Below are positions 1 to 11,612 of a DNA stretch of 64,000 nt, piece by piece. Under the pieces are notes generated by a model. That model searched no databases. It was not told the origin of the DNA and saw nothing but the letters and a program-made list of their open reading frames with translations. The translations under genes and the position numbers were made by a program. The stretch comes from Elephas maximus indicus (lineage: Eukaryota > Chordata > Mammalia > Proboscidea > Elephantidae): contig NC_064825.1 of assembly GCF_024166365.1 (NCBI RefSeq), positions 104,608,480-104,672,479 of the forward strand. Reading direction: 5' to 3'. Position 1 is the stretch's first letter. Each line of letters begins with the position of its first letter.

Positions 1-73
1 GTGCTATTCTACTCTGCATACATGGGGTCACCATGAGTCAGAATCAACTCAAAGGCAACTAAAAAAAAAAAAA
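1..73 (+). repeat. AfroSINE, 3' end only
   Basis: The 3' half of a tRNA-derived afrotherian SINE, cut by the window edge. The tail 'catgagtcagaatcaactc' followed by an A-run is the typical AfroSINE ending. The same SINE end and the same downstream flank recur at 37,637-37,735, so this insertion predates a local duplication. Confidence 0.75.
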
Positions 74-840
74 GTTTCAAAGGAGGCCATTGAACTGCCC
101 AAAGGCAAGAAGTTAAGTAAAAGTTCCCTTGAGGTTCTTTCAAGATTTGAGGTGAACAGATCAGGAGTGCTCATTAAATATTCATTGTAGACTGAATGAC
201 TGGATTACTCAACTGGACTGCAGGTTAAATGTCAGGGTATTATTGAATGCAGTTGATCATGGAACATTCAGTTATGGGAACTGAGAACACATGACAACTG
301 AGATATTTTGGGTTTAGATCCACTTGTTTCTCGCATATAGTTTTTGGATGAATTAGTGTCCTACTTTAAACCCTGTTCACTTAACCTTATTTTAAACCCT
401 ATTCATTTGCATCTTATCGAGGTGACATTTCTAGTGAATAATTCAGAAACTATGGCAAGATTCAAACCAAATTAATAAAATGAAAAATTGAAGTAAGAGA
501 TTATTTTATTGGGATCCAAAATGCTTTCAGAATAAAATTCAAATCATTAATAACACTTATTTTTGCAGATGATAGGAGTGGGAAAGGAGAATGAGAAAAA
601 GTAGGTAGAGAGCAATACCTTTATTTTTTGTTTTAATTTTTTATATAGATTTGGGAAAATAACTAGAGTAGATAATTTATTTGTAATATTCTTCACTGTG
701 TTATGTTAAAGTGTTATCTATGGTTATTTTCAAGATCAAGGGACGAACCCCAGCGACAGCTGCATTCACTCGCCAAACTCAACATTTTAGTAGATTAATA
801 TTGTAAACACATTTAAATTTCAAAAAGGGAAGATAGCTCA
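74..840. repeat. Duplicated intergenic flank, paired with 37,736-38,412
   Basis: No gene is seen. The sequence aligns by eye with 37,736-38,412; for example, 'attgtagactgaatgactgg' occurs in both. It is part of the segmental duplication that also carries the OR units, and it lies on the 3' side of the OR gene in unit 1 and in unit D. Confidence 0.7.
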
Positions 841-1090
841 CTTATTTTCATTTACTCAGCACTTACTGAGCTCCTGCAACAGCCGGTTCTAGATACTGAT
901 AATACATCAGTGAATCACATAGGAAAAAATCCCCTGCCTCACAGTTTATTCTATGAGAGGAGGCAGATAAGACACAATAAGGAAATAAACTATATAGTAG
1001 GTTATAGGGTAGAAATTGTTATGGAAATATGAAGAGTAGATAGGAGAAGCTATAAAACCAGGTTGGGTATTGCTATTTTAAAAAATATAT
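841..1090 (+). repeat. Old LINE-type relic (L2-like)
   Basis: The wording 'ctcagcacttactgagctcctgcaacagccggttctagatactgat' matches, with many changes, the mammalian-wide pattern of a list of ageing bases near 'tattgagcacctactatgtgcc'. It is followed by a decayed 'gacacaataaggaaataaac' stretch typical of such relics. The family call is by memory. The following 1,090-1,505 shows nothing I recognise. Confidence 0.35.
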
Positions 1091-1505
1091 AGGCAGGGTT
1101 CAGATGTGTTTGATTTGAATTATCTCTTTACTGACTAATGCTCAAACAGAATTATTTTCAATTGGATAAACTAAGCCAACAAAATTCAAATCAATGACTA
1201 AATTGAATGCAATCCCCTTTTGAAGTCTAAATTTTACTCTCAGATACCTCTGGCCTCTGTTTACCCTGTAGTCAGCTCACAACAACTGTAACTTTGGTAT
1301 TGTTTTTGCTAGGAAAATGATTTATCAAGAGTCCTCTTTGAGCTCAAATGAAAGCTACTCATCAATGGTTCCCTTATGAAATCTACTTCTCTCCCTCAGA
1401 TGATTCATGTGGGGTGGTCAACTGACCCAAAAGGACCTCATCCATTGGCAGAAAACGGTCAATCAGGTGTTATCTCTCAAGAATTTTAACAAGTGATTCA
1501 GATCC

Positions 1506-2333
1506 GTTGTTGTTGTTGTTGTTAGGTGCCGTCGAGCCAGTTCCAACTCATAGCAACCCCATGGACAACAGAAGGAAACACTGCCCTGTCCTGTGCCATT
1601 CTCCCAATCCTTATTATACTTGAGCTCATTGTTCAAGGCACTGTGTCAAATCCATCTTGTTGACGGATTTCCTCTTTTTTGATGACCGTCTACTTTACCA
1701 AGCATGATATCCTTCTCCAGGAACTGGTCCCTCCTGATAACAAGTCCAAAGTATGTGAGACACAGTCTCACAATCCTTGCTTCTAAGGAGCATTCTGGTT
1801 GTACTTCTTCTAAGACAGATTTGTTTGTTCTTTTGGCAGTCTTTGGTATATTCGATATTCTTCACCAACACCACAATTCAAAGACATCAATTCTTCTTCG
1901 GTCTTCCTTATTCATTGTCTATCTTTTGCATACATATGAGGCAATTGAAAACACCATGACTTAAGTCAGGCACACCTTAGTCTTCAAAGTGATATCTTTA
2001 CTTTTGAACACTTTAAGGAAGTCTTTTGCAGTAGATTTGCCCAATGCAGTGCATCTTCTAATATATTGACTGCTGCTTCCATGGGTGTTGATTGTGGATC
2101 CAAGTAAAATGAAATCCTTGACAACTTCAATCTTTTCTCCATTTATCATGATGTTGCTTATTGGTCCAACTATGAAGATTTTTGTTTTCTTTATGTTGAA
2201 GTGTAATCCATACTGAAGATTGTGGTCTTTGATCTTCATCAGTAAGTGCTTCCAGTCCTCCTCACTTTGACCAAGCAAGGTTGTGTCATCTGCATACTGC
2301 AGGTTGTTAATGAGTTTTCCACCAATCCTGTTG
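1506..2333 (-). mobile_element. RTE (BovB-like) LINE, 5'-truncated
   Basis: The left end has the terminal 'ttgttgttgttgttaggtgc', the reverse complement of the RTE 3' end. Read on the minus strand the copy holds the C-terminal part of the RTE polyprotein, with 'MLGQSEEDWKHLLMKI' and 'MINGEKIEVVKDFILLGS' at about 1,961-2,278, which follow the reverse transcriptase domain. It is about 0.83 kb long, lacks the endonuclease and most of the RT, and the reading frame is broken elsewhere. Confidence 0.88.
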
Positions 2334-2459
2334 CAGATGCTAATGGACCCATGTTAAATGATGAAGTCATTTGTTCCAGGAACATCTACAGTTGAGTTTC
2401 TGAGAATGCCCTTGTCTCTGCCCTTCCTGAGTCCTGAATGCTTTTCCATCAGATTGACT

Positions 2460-2672
2460 GGGATCACCTCCCATTGCCATCTAATCCATTTCGACTCATC
2501 ACAAACCTATATGACAAAGCAGAACTTCCTCATAGTGTTTCCAGGGTTGTGATCTTCATGGAAACAGACTGCTGCATCTTACTCCCCTGGAGCAGCTGGT
2601 TGGTTCAAACCAACCCACTTTTGTTTAATAGCCGAACACTTAACCACTTGGTCACCAGAGATCCTTAACTCT
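2460..2672 (-). repeat. AfroSINE marking the unit boundary (ancestral copy)
   Basis: A degraded full-length AfroSINE of the longer subtype, in antisense. It includes 'gatcttcatggaaacagactg' and ends near 'accagagatccttaact'. Homologous copies in the same place, just left of the OR 3' flank, occur at 38,612-39,492 (interrupted) and 41,830-42,022. It was therefore in the ancestral unit before duplication. Confidence 0.75.
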
Positions 2673-3086
2673 GACCAGTATCCTAAAAATAAAACTTTTT
2701 TTCAATTGAAAGAGTTTCAGGAAGCTCCTGTTCTAATCTCTAAGATATTATTGTCCTCCTTCCGTGAATGTTTTTCGGAGCATGGTGTGAATGGTAAGCA
2801 GTTTAATAGATAATCTGATTCCTCTCTTTTCCTGATTTCTTTTTGTTATTATATTTTAAATAAGCATAAAATTCAAGTCTTTTTACATATGGGGACGTTG
2901 AGCTACCAACTCCGAAATGATGAGTGATCTGAAGGTAGAAAAAACATTTCCTGACCTTCGCGTTAGTGTTTTTCTATTGCATTATATTACCTTCTGTCTT
3001 ACAAGGTGCATCCCCTAGAAAGTTTTTCTCTAGGCCCATTTCAATTTCCTTTTTCTGGAAGTTTGATTTTTTATAAGTTTCATGTT

Positions 3087-4022
3087 TTATTTTTCATCAG
3101 AAACCACCACCAGTCTAGTCCACAACTTCCTCATGGCATTTTTTACTTCCTTATTCCTGAACGTGTAAATCATAGGATTGAACAAGGGAGTTAGGAGGGT
3201 AGAAAATATGGCCACAATCTTTTCGAAGGAGAAAGTAGATGGAGGTCGTGCATACATAAATATGCACGGGACAAAGAACAAAACCACAACAGCAATGTGA
3301 GACCCACAGGTTGAGAGAGCTTTCCTTCGACCTTCAGTGCTATGAGTTCTCAGAGAGACCAAGATGACACAATAGGAGATAAGCAACAATGAGAAGTTTA
3401 TGATGCAGATTAACCCACTATTTGCAACAACAAAAAAGCCAAGAATATGAGTGTCAGTGCAGGCAAGAGCCAATAATGGGTATAAATCACACATGAAGTG
3501 ATCAATGACATTGGGGCCACAAAAGGGCAGCTGAAATATACAGAGAATTTGTATTACAGAATGCAAGAAGCCCCCTGTCCAGGCTAACCCCATCAGAATG
3601 CCACAGAGCCTCCAGTTCATGATAAAGGGGTAGTGCAATGGCTTGCAAATGGCCACATAACGATCATAGGCCATGGCGGTGAGGACAATCACCTCTACTC
3701 CAGCAAAGAAGTGCTCAGCAAAGAGCTGTGTCATGCAGCCCTCGAAGGAGATGGTTTTCCTCTCATAGAGGGAGCCCACGATCATCTTTGGAGCAATGAC
3801 AGAGGAAAAGCACGCATCCAGGAAGGACAAGAAAGCCAGAAAGAAGTACATGGGGGAGCCCAGGAGTGCCAAGCTGCTGATGATGGTCACTACAATTAGC
3901 AAATTGCCCCCAACAGTTGCAATGTAGGTAAGCAAAAATACAACAAATATTATGTTTTGACTATTTGGGTTTTGTGAAAGCCCCAATAGAACAAACTCTG
4001 TCACACAGCTTTGATTTGTCAT
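3087..4022 (-). CDS. Olfactory receptor, family 4 (OR4C-like), intact
   Basis: A seven-transmembrane, G-protein-coupled odorant receptor of the olfactory neuron ciliary membrane, encoded without introns in the coding part. I chose the start at 4,022 (MTNQSC...), giving 311 residues, the same length as the paralogue at 42,442-43,377. An in-frame ATG 26 codons upstream lies outside the conserved family start. Seen: N-glycosylation site NQS (residues 3-5), GN in TM1 (39-40), PMYFFL (57-62) at TM2, C96 for the disulfide, [12 protein letters not shown] (117-128) at the end of TM3, extracellular-loop-2 cysteines 168/178/188, KALSTCGSH (234-242) in TM6 and NPMIY (282-286) in TM7. The polyadenylation signal AATAAA overlaps the stop codon. 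The best subfamily match from memory is OR4C; the orthologue is not fixed. Confidence 0.93.
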   Translation of the reverse strand: MTNQSCVTEFVLLGLSQNPNSQNIIFVVFLLTYIATVGGNLLIVVTIISSLALLGSPMYFFLAFLSFLDACFSSVIAPKMIVGSLYERKTISFEGCMTQLFAEHFFAGVEVIVLTAMAYDRYVAICKPLHYPFIMNWRLCGILMGLAWTGGFLHSVIQILCIFQLPFCGPNVIDHFMCDLYPLLALACTDTHILGFFVVANSGLICIINFSLLLISYCVILVSLRTHSTEGRRKALSTCGSHIAVVVLFFVPCIFMYARPPSTFSFEKIVAIFSTLLTPLFNPMIYTFRNKEVKNAMRKLWTRLVVVSDEK

Positions 4023-4735
4023 GATTTCAGAGGAAAAGGTGAAAGCTTCCACAGTGACCATGTAGAATCCGAAATTATGAGAAAGAGATATTTGCCACAA
4101 ACTAGTTTATGGGATTACCTAGTCATCAATGCATTGGTGCATCCATAAGCAAAGTTATTTTAAGTGCTTGTTTCTGTTGAGAATACAAAATGAGAAATAT
4201 GTTAAAGGTGGTAGTGAGACACCAGGAAGAATCAAGGTTAAATACTTTAAAATAGCCAGAGTTTCAATACGAGGAACGGAAACGTTCATATGTGGTAGGA
4301 GTGACAAATAGTTTTTATCTCAAGTGCCAAATCTGATTAGTTAGTAGTGGCTACCTAGAGTGAGTTATTGAGAATTCTGAAACACATCCAAGCTCTGAAG
4401 AAAGGGGGACTGTTATGTATTAGTTCTGTCTGCCATTGACATGGTATGGGAACCAGGATGACTTGCGTGGGAAATACACCTCTCCCCAGGAAACTGCCTT
4501 ATCTACAAATAGAAGACAAGATAACATGCAGTTTAACGGGCACGTGAAAATCATGCCTACTCCCACAGATATTTCTTTAAAAGTCTGACCTGAATTGGGC
4601 CCTTAAGATGAATTAATTCATTCCTTATTAAAAAAAAAAAAAAAGGCCTATGACATTGCCTAGACATGCTTAGCCAGTAATATGTATATTAATTTCTTTT
4701 TGGTTGCTTTTTTTAATTCATCATTTTAAAATGAA
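4023..4735 (-). promoter_or_regulatory. OR 5' flank conserved between units
   Basis: This stretch upstream of the intact OR aligns by eye with 16,811-17,500, 43,378-44,090 and, for its outer part, 52,690-52,870. No gene is present. It probably holds the 5' UTR or intron and perhaps the promoter, since OR genes usually have a non-coding first exon upstream. No TATA box is evident. Confidence 0.45.
4482..4493 (-). promoter_or_regulatory. Olf1/EBF (O/E)-like site upstream of OR in unit 1
   Basis: Read on the minus strand this is TTTCCTGGGGAG, 11 of 12 positions of the O/E consensus YTCCCYRGGGAR. It lies 460 bp upstream of the start codon. The equivalent position in unit 3 is also 11 of 12, with a different mismatch. 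O/E sites are known elements of OR promoters; function here is inferred. Confidence 0.35.
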
Positions 4736-4980
4736 AAAGGAAGCTGGTAAAAATAACACTACCTACTTCAGCATGCTATGCTGATGACTAAGTGAAATAA
4801 TGCAAGGAAAGCAATTGCTCGGTGCCTTGTGTCTAGGATACAGTCCGTGTTAGGACTTATTATCCCTATGTCAGTGGTAACAAATATATGCTTTAACAGG
4901 TTGAGGTCAAAAAATTTTCAAAAAGTGGATCTGGGATTTTCTGGTTCCAGAGCCTAGGTCCATTCGACCTTATCAATAAG
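4736..4980 (+). repeat. MIR relics
   Basis: 'gatgactaagtgaaataatgc' with 'cagtccgtgttaggacttat' matches the 3' part of a MIR SINE in sense. The following 'ttattatccctatg...aggttgaggtcaaa...gggattttctgg' looks like an antisense MIR core. Homologous copies lie at about 17,510-17,740 and 44,110-44,330, so they predate the duplication. 4,980-5,750 holds AT-rich flank with no gene. Confidence 0.5.
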
Positions 4981-5763
4981 GAAAAGGGTGAGAATATATC
5001 TTTTCTAAGGAGAACCTCAGAGCAGGGATGGCCTTTCTACAGACTCCACATACCTCTCAAAGTTAAAAGCTTCTGATTCTCTTGTTCAAGTATAAATGAG
5101 ACATGTCAGGGAAACTAACCGCAAATGACGTATAATCAGAAGGTAATGGCCCCACTATACACGTACACGTTATATACAATTTGACAACAACCATATAGGT
5201 AAGAAATAAAAACAAGATGTTGAATAAAGCCAGTCTCTTAACCAATTACTTATACAATGTGGCTCAGTATATTTAAGTGCAATCCCTCAAGGTATATCTG
5301 CTTCAAAATTATATAACTTTATTGTAAAATAGTTCATACATACTTTACCTGATCACCTCATAGGATTATGATGAGGGCCAATTATGAAATGTGAAAATGT
5401 TGCTTATGATAAGGAACTGTTGCAAATTGTGGTTATTATTATCCCACTTAATAAGTCAGCTGCTTTACCCATTGAAAGCATTTCCATGAGTCAACTAGAT
5501 AATTATTTCAACGTTGGACTTCATTTTCCATAAGAAGACACGGCTTTGAAGGATGAGTGTATCTTCACCTGTACATATAACACAAACGTATCACTTAAAT
5601 AGTTTATAGAATTATGTTTGCTGAAGAAATGAATTAAAAAATTGTGAGAATTATCGGTAAACTGATTTTGTTGAATGCCACTTAGAATTAGCAAATAAAA
5701 CTAATGTCTTCTGTTAATTTGCTTTAAAAAAGCCATTTCCTTAATTTCTCAGAGTCAGGGAAC

Positions 5764-5902
5764 CCCAAAAGGACAGGGTTAAGATCTTAGCTGCTAACCA
5801 AAAAGTTAGTAGTTTGAATCCACCAGCTGCTCCTTGGAAACCCTATGGGCCAGTTCTGCTCTGTCCTAGAGGGTCACCGTGAGTCGGAATTTGTTTTTTT
5901 TT
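5764..5902 (+). repeat. AfroSINE specific to unit 1
   Basis: The head reads 'ccccaaaaggacagggttaag', followed by 'tttgaatccaccagctgctcc' and a tail at 'gagtcggaatttg' plus T-run. It is flanked by short repeats 'agggaa' (5,757-5,762 and 5,903-5,908). It is absent from the same place in units 2 and 3, so it inserted after duplication. Confidence 0.8.
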
Positions 5903-6124
5903 AGGGAATCCTAAATTGTGCCACCACTGTTAACTCCATATCTAGCGACATGCTGTCACCCAGAAAACAAGAGTATAAAACAAACCCAAGAAGATCTTGC
6001 ATCTGTCAACAACCATTTATTAAAAAATAAAGACTATCAGTATATGATTCAACAGTGGTCAGTTTAGCCTAGGACCAAAGCAGGAGAAACAATGAAATTA
6101 AATGAGTAAGACCATCAATTCCAT

Positions 6125-6305
6125 ACTCGTACTCGCCTGGGTTCAAATCTAAGCTCTTCGATTTAGTTATGCGTCATGGAATAAGTTACTTAAAATCTTT
6201 GGTTTCCACTTCTGGAAAATGAGTGTAATAAGAATGCCTCTTGATAGAATCAGATAATACTGTACACATAAAAGCATTCAATAGGAGATCAAGCCCCTAG
6301 ACAAC
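6125..6305 (+). repeat. MIR relic, shared by units 1-3
   Basis: 'cctgggttcaaatctaagctc' and 'ttccacttctggaaaatgag' match the tRNA-related and core parts of MIR. Equivalent copies lie at about 18,890-19,060 and 45,385-45,535. 6,305-6,888 holds AT-rich spacer without a gene. Confidence 0.7.
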
Positions 6306-6888
6306 TGACAGAGAAGAATTGTCAACATTTTTATTTATACTTAATTCCCCCTTTACCATGAACATGGCTCATAAGTGCTTTTACTGATAAGCTCTTTGAC
6401 ACATCTTTTTATTACTTTAAATGTATAAATTATTTGGTCACAGTGTAGGGATGCTAAGTTTTTAAAAGCATACCACTTTTAAATGACCTTTGTAATCGTA
6501 ACACTCAAATCCACATGAGTCCACTTCATTTCTTCTTTGTACAGAGAAAATCAAATTGATTCTACATCAATCTATGCTAATCTGTATTAATGATTAAGTC
6601 ATTTTTAATCGTCCCACTTCTCCTATATGGGGAGTTCTAAGTATAATACAATTTTAGAACTAAAATGTTCATTAGATACAAAAAATCAGCCCTCCCTGTT
6701 TTCAGATGAAAAGAATTTCCAAAATTAGCATTCAAATGTTGACAATGGAGAATCAGTGTCCTTATGGTTTATGATCACAAGGTTTATGACTTTTAAGTCA
6801 ATTAAAAGATGATTGTCCTAGATCGAGTCCTAGGACAGAATAAGGTCAGCAGTGAAGGACTGGTGAATTATGAATAAAATCTGGAGTT

Positions 6889-8501
6889 AGTTGTTGTTGT
6901 TAGGTGCCCTTGAGTAGGTTCCAACTCATAGTGACCCTATGTACAACAGAACCATACACTGCCTGGTCTTGCACCATCCTCATGATCCTTCTTATAATTG
7001 AGCCCATTGTTGCAACCACCATGTCAATCCACCTCATTGAAGGTCCTCCTCTTTTTCACTGACTCTCTACCAAGCTTGATGTCCTTCTCCAGGAACTGAT
7101 CCCCCCTGATAACATGTCCAATGTATGTGAGGCAATATCTTGCCATTTTCCTTCTAAGGACCATTCCGGCTGCACTTTTTCAAGACAGATGTGTTTGTTC
7201 TTTTGGCAGCCTATGGTATATTCTATACTCTTCAATAGCATCACAATTTAAAGGTGTCAATTCTTCTTCAGTCTTCCTTCTTCACTGCCCAGTTTTCGCA
7301 TGCATATGAGGTGATTGAGAACACTATGGCTTGGGTCAGGTGCACCTTAATACTTAAAGTGACACTTTTGCCTGTTAACCTTTAAAAGAGGTCTTTTGCA
7401 GCAGATTTGCCCAATGCAATGTGTCTTTTGATTTCTTGACTGCAGCTTTCATGGGTGTTGATTGTGGATCCAAGTAAAATAAAATCCTTGACAACTTTAA
7501 TTTTTTCTCTGTTTATCATGATGTTGTTTATTGGTCCATTTGTGAGAATTTTTGTTTCCTTTATTTTTAGGTGTAATCCTTACTGAAGGTTGTCGTCTTT
7601 GATTTTCATCAGTAAGAGCTTCTAGTCCTCTTCACTTTCAGCAGGCAACACTGTGGCATCTGCGTAACTCAGGTTGTTAATGAGTCTTCCGCCAATTCTG
7701 TCGCCCCATTCTTCTTCAGATACTCCAGCTTCTCAGATTATTTGCTCAGCGTACAGATTGAACAAGTCTGGAGAAATGATAAGACCCTGATGCATACCTT
7801 TCCTGACTTTAAACTACAGCATCTCCTTGTTCTGCTCAAAAGACTGCCTCTTGAGCTATGTACAGGTTCTTCATGACCACAATTAGGCGTTCTGGAATTC
7901 CCATTCTTCCCAATGTTATCTATAATATGTTATGATCCATGCAGTTGAATCGCTTTGCATGGTCAATAAAACACAGGTAAGCTATCTGGTATTCTCTGCA
8001 GTCAGCCAGGATCCATCTAACATCAGCAATGATATCCCTGGTCCCATGTCCTCTTCTGAACCCGGCCTGAATTTTTGGCAAGTCCCTGCTGAAATACTGC
8101 TGCAACTGCTTTTGAATAGCTTCAGAAAAATTTTACTTTTGTGTAATATTAATGATATTGCTAGATAATTTCTCCATTTGGAGGATCACCTTTCATTGGA
8201 ATAAGCATAAATATGGATCTCTCTCAGTCATTTGGCCAGGTAGCTATCTTCCAAATTTCTTGGCATAGACAAATGAGCACTTCAAGGGCTGCATCCATTT
8301 TTGAAACATCTGAATTGGAATTCCATCAGTTTCTGGAGCCTTGTTTTTCATCAATGCCTCCAGTGCTGTTTGGACTTCTTCCTTCAGTATCATTGGTTCC
8401 AGATAATATGCTATCTCTTGAAATGGTTGAATGTCAACCAATTATTTTTGGTTCAGTGACTTTGTGTATTCCTTCCATCTTCTTTTGATACTTCCTGCAT
8501 G
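6889..8501 (-). mobile_element. RTE LINE, 5'-truncated, inserted in unit 1 only
   Basis: The 3' end is at the left ('ttgttgttgttaggtgccc'). About 1.6 kb runs leftward-to-right through the C-terminal region and reverse transcriptase up to the linker before it. Minus-strand fragments show RT words such as 'IQAGFRRGHGTRDIIADVRWI' (split here as IQAGFRRGHGTRDI / IADVRWI) near 7,930-8,100. The element is broken. Flanking near-repeats 'atctggagttag' and 'atctgaagttta' look like an 11-12 bp target-site duplication. It is absent from units 2 and 3. Confidence 0.88.
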
Positions 8502-8613
8502 GATCTGAAGTTTAATTAATTATAATAATATCCCAATGCTTGTTTCATAGTTTTTTACAAAGGTACTCAGGGTTACATAAAACACTAGCATTAGGTGGAG
8601 CTAGGTGAGGAGT

Positions 8614-8784
8614 GGAAACCCTGGTGGGGTAGTGGTTAAGACCTATGGCTGTTAACCAAAAGGCTGGCGGTTTGAATCCACCAGGTGCTCCTTGGAAACC
8701 CTATGGGGCAGTTCTACTCTGTTCTACAGGGTCACTATGAGTCAGAATTGACTCCATGGCAAAGGGTTTTTTTTTTTTTGGTTT
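8614..8784 (+). repeat. AfroSINE with clean target-site duplication, unit 1 only
   Basis: A full-length AfroSINE beginning 'ggaaaccctggtggggtagt' and ending in a T-rich tail. Target-site copies 'aggtgaggagt' (8,603-8,613) and 'aggtgatgagt' (8,785-8,795) flank it. Units 2 and 3 carry the empty site near 20,433 and 46,215, so this insertion is younger than the duplication. Confidence 0.9.
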
Positions 8785-8894
8785 AGGTGATGAGTATACA
8801 AGAACCCTCTGTACTATCTGTGCAACTTCTCTGTAAATCTAAAATTACATAAAATCAAAACTTCATTAAAAAAAAAGGTGATTGTTCTGTTTCT

Positions 8895-9080
8895 GCTATC
8901 AAAAGAGTTGTTATCCCAGCTTCCTCACCGAATAGCCAGAGGCCCTTGAACAAACCACTCAGCCTCAGTGTTCTCACCTATAAAGTAGGGATAGTAACAC
9001 TTGTTCAAGCTGCCTCACTTACAAGAGTCCAATACGACAGTTATTATCAAAATGATTGGCAAAGTATACAGTTTTAAAAA
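8895..9080 (+). repeat. MIR relic, shared by units 1-3
   Basis: 'gcccttgaacaaaccactcagcctcagtgttctc' follows the MIR core pattern (split residues: losing a few bases). Equivalent copies lie at about 20,545-20,700 and 46,330-46,510. The next 1.8 kb (9,080-10,905) is AT-rich spacer in which I see no gene. Confidence 0.65.
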
Positions 9081-10913
9081 TGAGAAATAGTGATGCCAGT
9101 ATTATTTTCAAACAATGACTACACACACAAAGTTAGCTATAAAAGAATAAAATGTGTGTTTTTAATTTTTTTTAATTATCCTCATTGCTAAAATTGCAAT
9201 TAAACTGTTTCTATAAAAAAAAAAATTTTTTTTATTCTTGTAAACTTTTTGGAAAATACATTAGTAAATATTTCCAGACTGATAAATATGTTCCTATCAT
9301 TTATACTAGCTACCTCAACTCTAAACAATTCTTTAATAATAGAAAGATTTTTATGTAATTCAGACTACTTCAAACTAATAAGGGATGATGCTGTCAATAA
9401 AATGCTGATTAATGATATAAAGACATAGAAGGTGAAGCATCTTTACAATATGTTAAATGACCAAAATAGAAGAAAAATTGAAATACTGCTGCCCATTTGT
9501 ATAGATATTATAATTTTAAAATCTAGATGGGAACATATGGAAATGGCAGAGATTGCTTTTTTTTCTTTTTAATATGTATCTTTAGATAATTTAATGAATA
9601 TTTTAAATTTTTATTTTTAACCAAGGTTAAACCCACAACACTCTATTTTCCATCAACTAAATAGTTCATAAAAGTCGTTTGGAATTGGGGCAATTTTATC
9701 ATTTATTCAGTATGATTTGTTTGTATATGTGGAATTCTCATGATAACATAACATGGGTTAGATTGTTACTTTAAAAACAAAGTTATTGTAAAGATTCCAT
9801 TAATAGCTATACCATGAGTTCCAGCCTTACCCTGCCCCTATACTCACTGTGGTATCAATTTTAAATTCATGTCTTCACCTTAGGACACAGCTTGTTTTGT
9901 CCATATTTCTCCTAGAAGATCCCATGGTCTTTCCTTTCTTGATAGCCATACGCTACACCAGACATTGCTTACGGTACCCTCAAGGCCAGCTGTGAACTGT
10001 GCATTCTAGGGCACCTTTTGGAGAGTGACCTTGAAAGTTTACCTCCCCACCCCCCAATAATCCCATTGCCCACTATTTTTTCCTGTTAGTTTTAATAATA
10101 AAATTAATTCTAATGCCAATGATTCGAAAACAATAGAAGCTTCTGTTTCAACTTTGAAGTATGTATAACATTAAAAAATAAATGCAGAATTAGAAATAAG
10201 GTTGTCAACATAAGGAGTGTTTTTGTTATTTCAAGCAATAAAGATATAAATGTATATTTTAGAATCACTTTTATGTATATATATTTGTATATCAGTTATA
10301 TCTGCATATGAATATGCATTTTTAAATAAATATGGTTATTACAAATTAAAAGAACAGGTTTAAAATCCATTCTTAGTTAAGTTCATTAGTACACTGTATT
10401 TCTGATCCAGGGTTATTATTATCATTTATTTCAGCAATATTTATGTCTTGTCTGTCTACTTAAGCATATTCCCTTCCTTGACAACCTGGGAAATCTTTTC
10501 TCCTCACACTGCAGATGCTTTTCCCTTCTGCAGTGTTGTTCTGCTGGTTTCTCTAAACATCTCACCTTATACTCTTGCTATTTCTAGAATTAAAAAAATA
10601 ATAATAACCTCACTGCTTCTACCTGTGTCCTTCCTGATGGATTCCTGAGGTTTCTTTGTTCTCTCTTAGGAGCTTAGCTCATTTTAGGAGACAGACAAAG
10701 GTCACCCCAATTAGCACTACAGCAGTTCAGAGCTTCAGTCATTTAAGCATTCTTGAACAATTCTGAGAGAAATCTCATGTCATCTATGATATGAAACACA
10801 CTTAGTGAAAATTTCAAGTCAGAAGACTCTGCCCTTTGACTTAATGAATCACTTTTACTCTTAATTCCCTACCCTGTGATATATGTGGAAAAACTAAGGG
10901 ATATATTATATAT

Positions 10914-11083
10914 GGAAACCCTGGTGGCGTAGTGGTTAAGTGCTACAGCTCCTAACCAAAGGGTCGGCAGTTCAAATCTGCCAGGTGCTCCTTGGAAACT
11001 CTATGGGGCAGTTCTGCTCAGTCTTATAGGGTCGCTATGAGTTGGAATCGGCTCGACAGCACTGTTTTTTTTTTTTTTTTTTA
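10914..11083 (+). repeat. AfroSINE with 8-bp target-site duplication
   Basis: Full length, from 'ggaaaccctggtggcgtagt' to a long T-run. Perfect 'attatata' repeats flank it at 10,905-10,912 and 11,084-11,091. Units 2 and 3 each carry an AfroSINE within some 30 bp of the same position (see 22,361-22,503 and 48,795-48,975). Confidence 0.92.
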
Positions 11084-11404
11084 ATTATATATAGGAATTC
11101 TGTAAGTGATAAAGTAGCAATCGAGGTACCATGCTCCTACATCAGTATTCTTTATAGTCTCAGAAAATTTCACTTTTCAATCTAAAACACTAGGATGGGG
11201 AGAGCATCGGGGGTAAATGATAACTGAGAATATATTCAGAAAGAATATATAAAATGCTGCATAGAGAGCTAGGACAAAATCTGCACTGTGTCCCCTCTAA
11301 GGTGTTTGGATTTAACTTGAAGATGACAAGCTGAAGATAGATCTAATTTCATTAGACTTTAAATAAAAAGTACTGGTACTCCCAACCCAGAGAAAGTTTT
11401 ATAT

Positions 11405-11612
11405 TATAATAGCTGATATTTATGGAGCATCTATAATACATTACTTCATATATTTCCAAAAACTTTGCCAATATCATTATCCCTTTTAAAGATTAGGTGT
11501 CTGAGAACCAGAAAGGTGATGTAACTAGCCCAAATGTACTAATTATTGGTAGTTCCATGAATTAAACTTGGTAGTCTGACCACTACCCTCACACTTTTAA
11601 GCACTACATCAC
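11405..11612 (-). repeat. MIR relic, shared by units 1-3
   Basis: 'ctgatatttatggagcatct', 'attatcccttttaaagatta' and 'gatgtaactagcccaaatgt' follow the antisense MIR pattern (element reads on the minus strand). Equivalent copies lie at 22,830-23,045 and 49,435-49,640. 11,612-12,390 holds duplicated spacer without a gene. Confidence 0.7.

Noticed and set aside
1506-1530. (GTT)n repeat considered as a regulatory microsatellite or a CRISPR-like repeat
   Set aside because: It is the 3' terminal repeat of the RTE element; similar runs at other RTE and SINE ends explain the recurrence.
3633-3899. Open frame antisense to the OR, recurring at 16,286-16,687, 42,853-43,185 and 59,296-59,481
   Set aside because: It is the complement of conserved OR coding sequence; its persistence follows from selection on or descent of the receptor frame, and it also survives in the dead copies.
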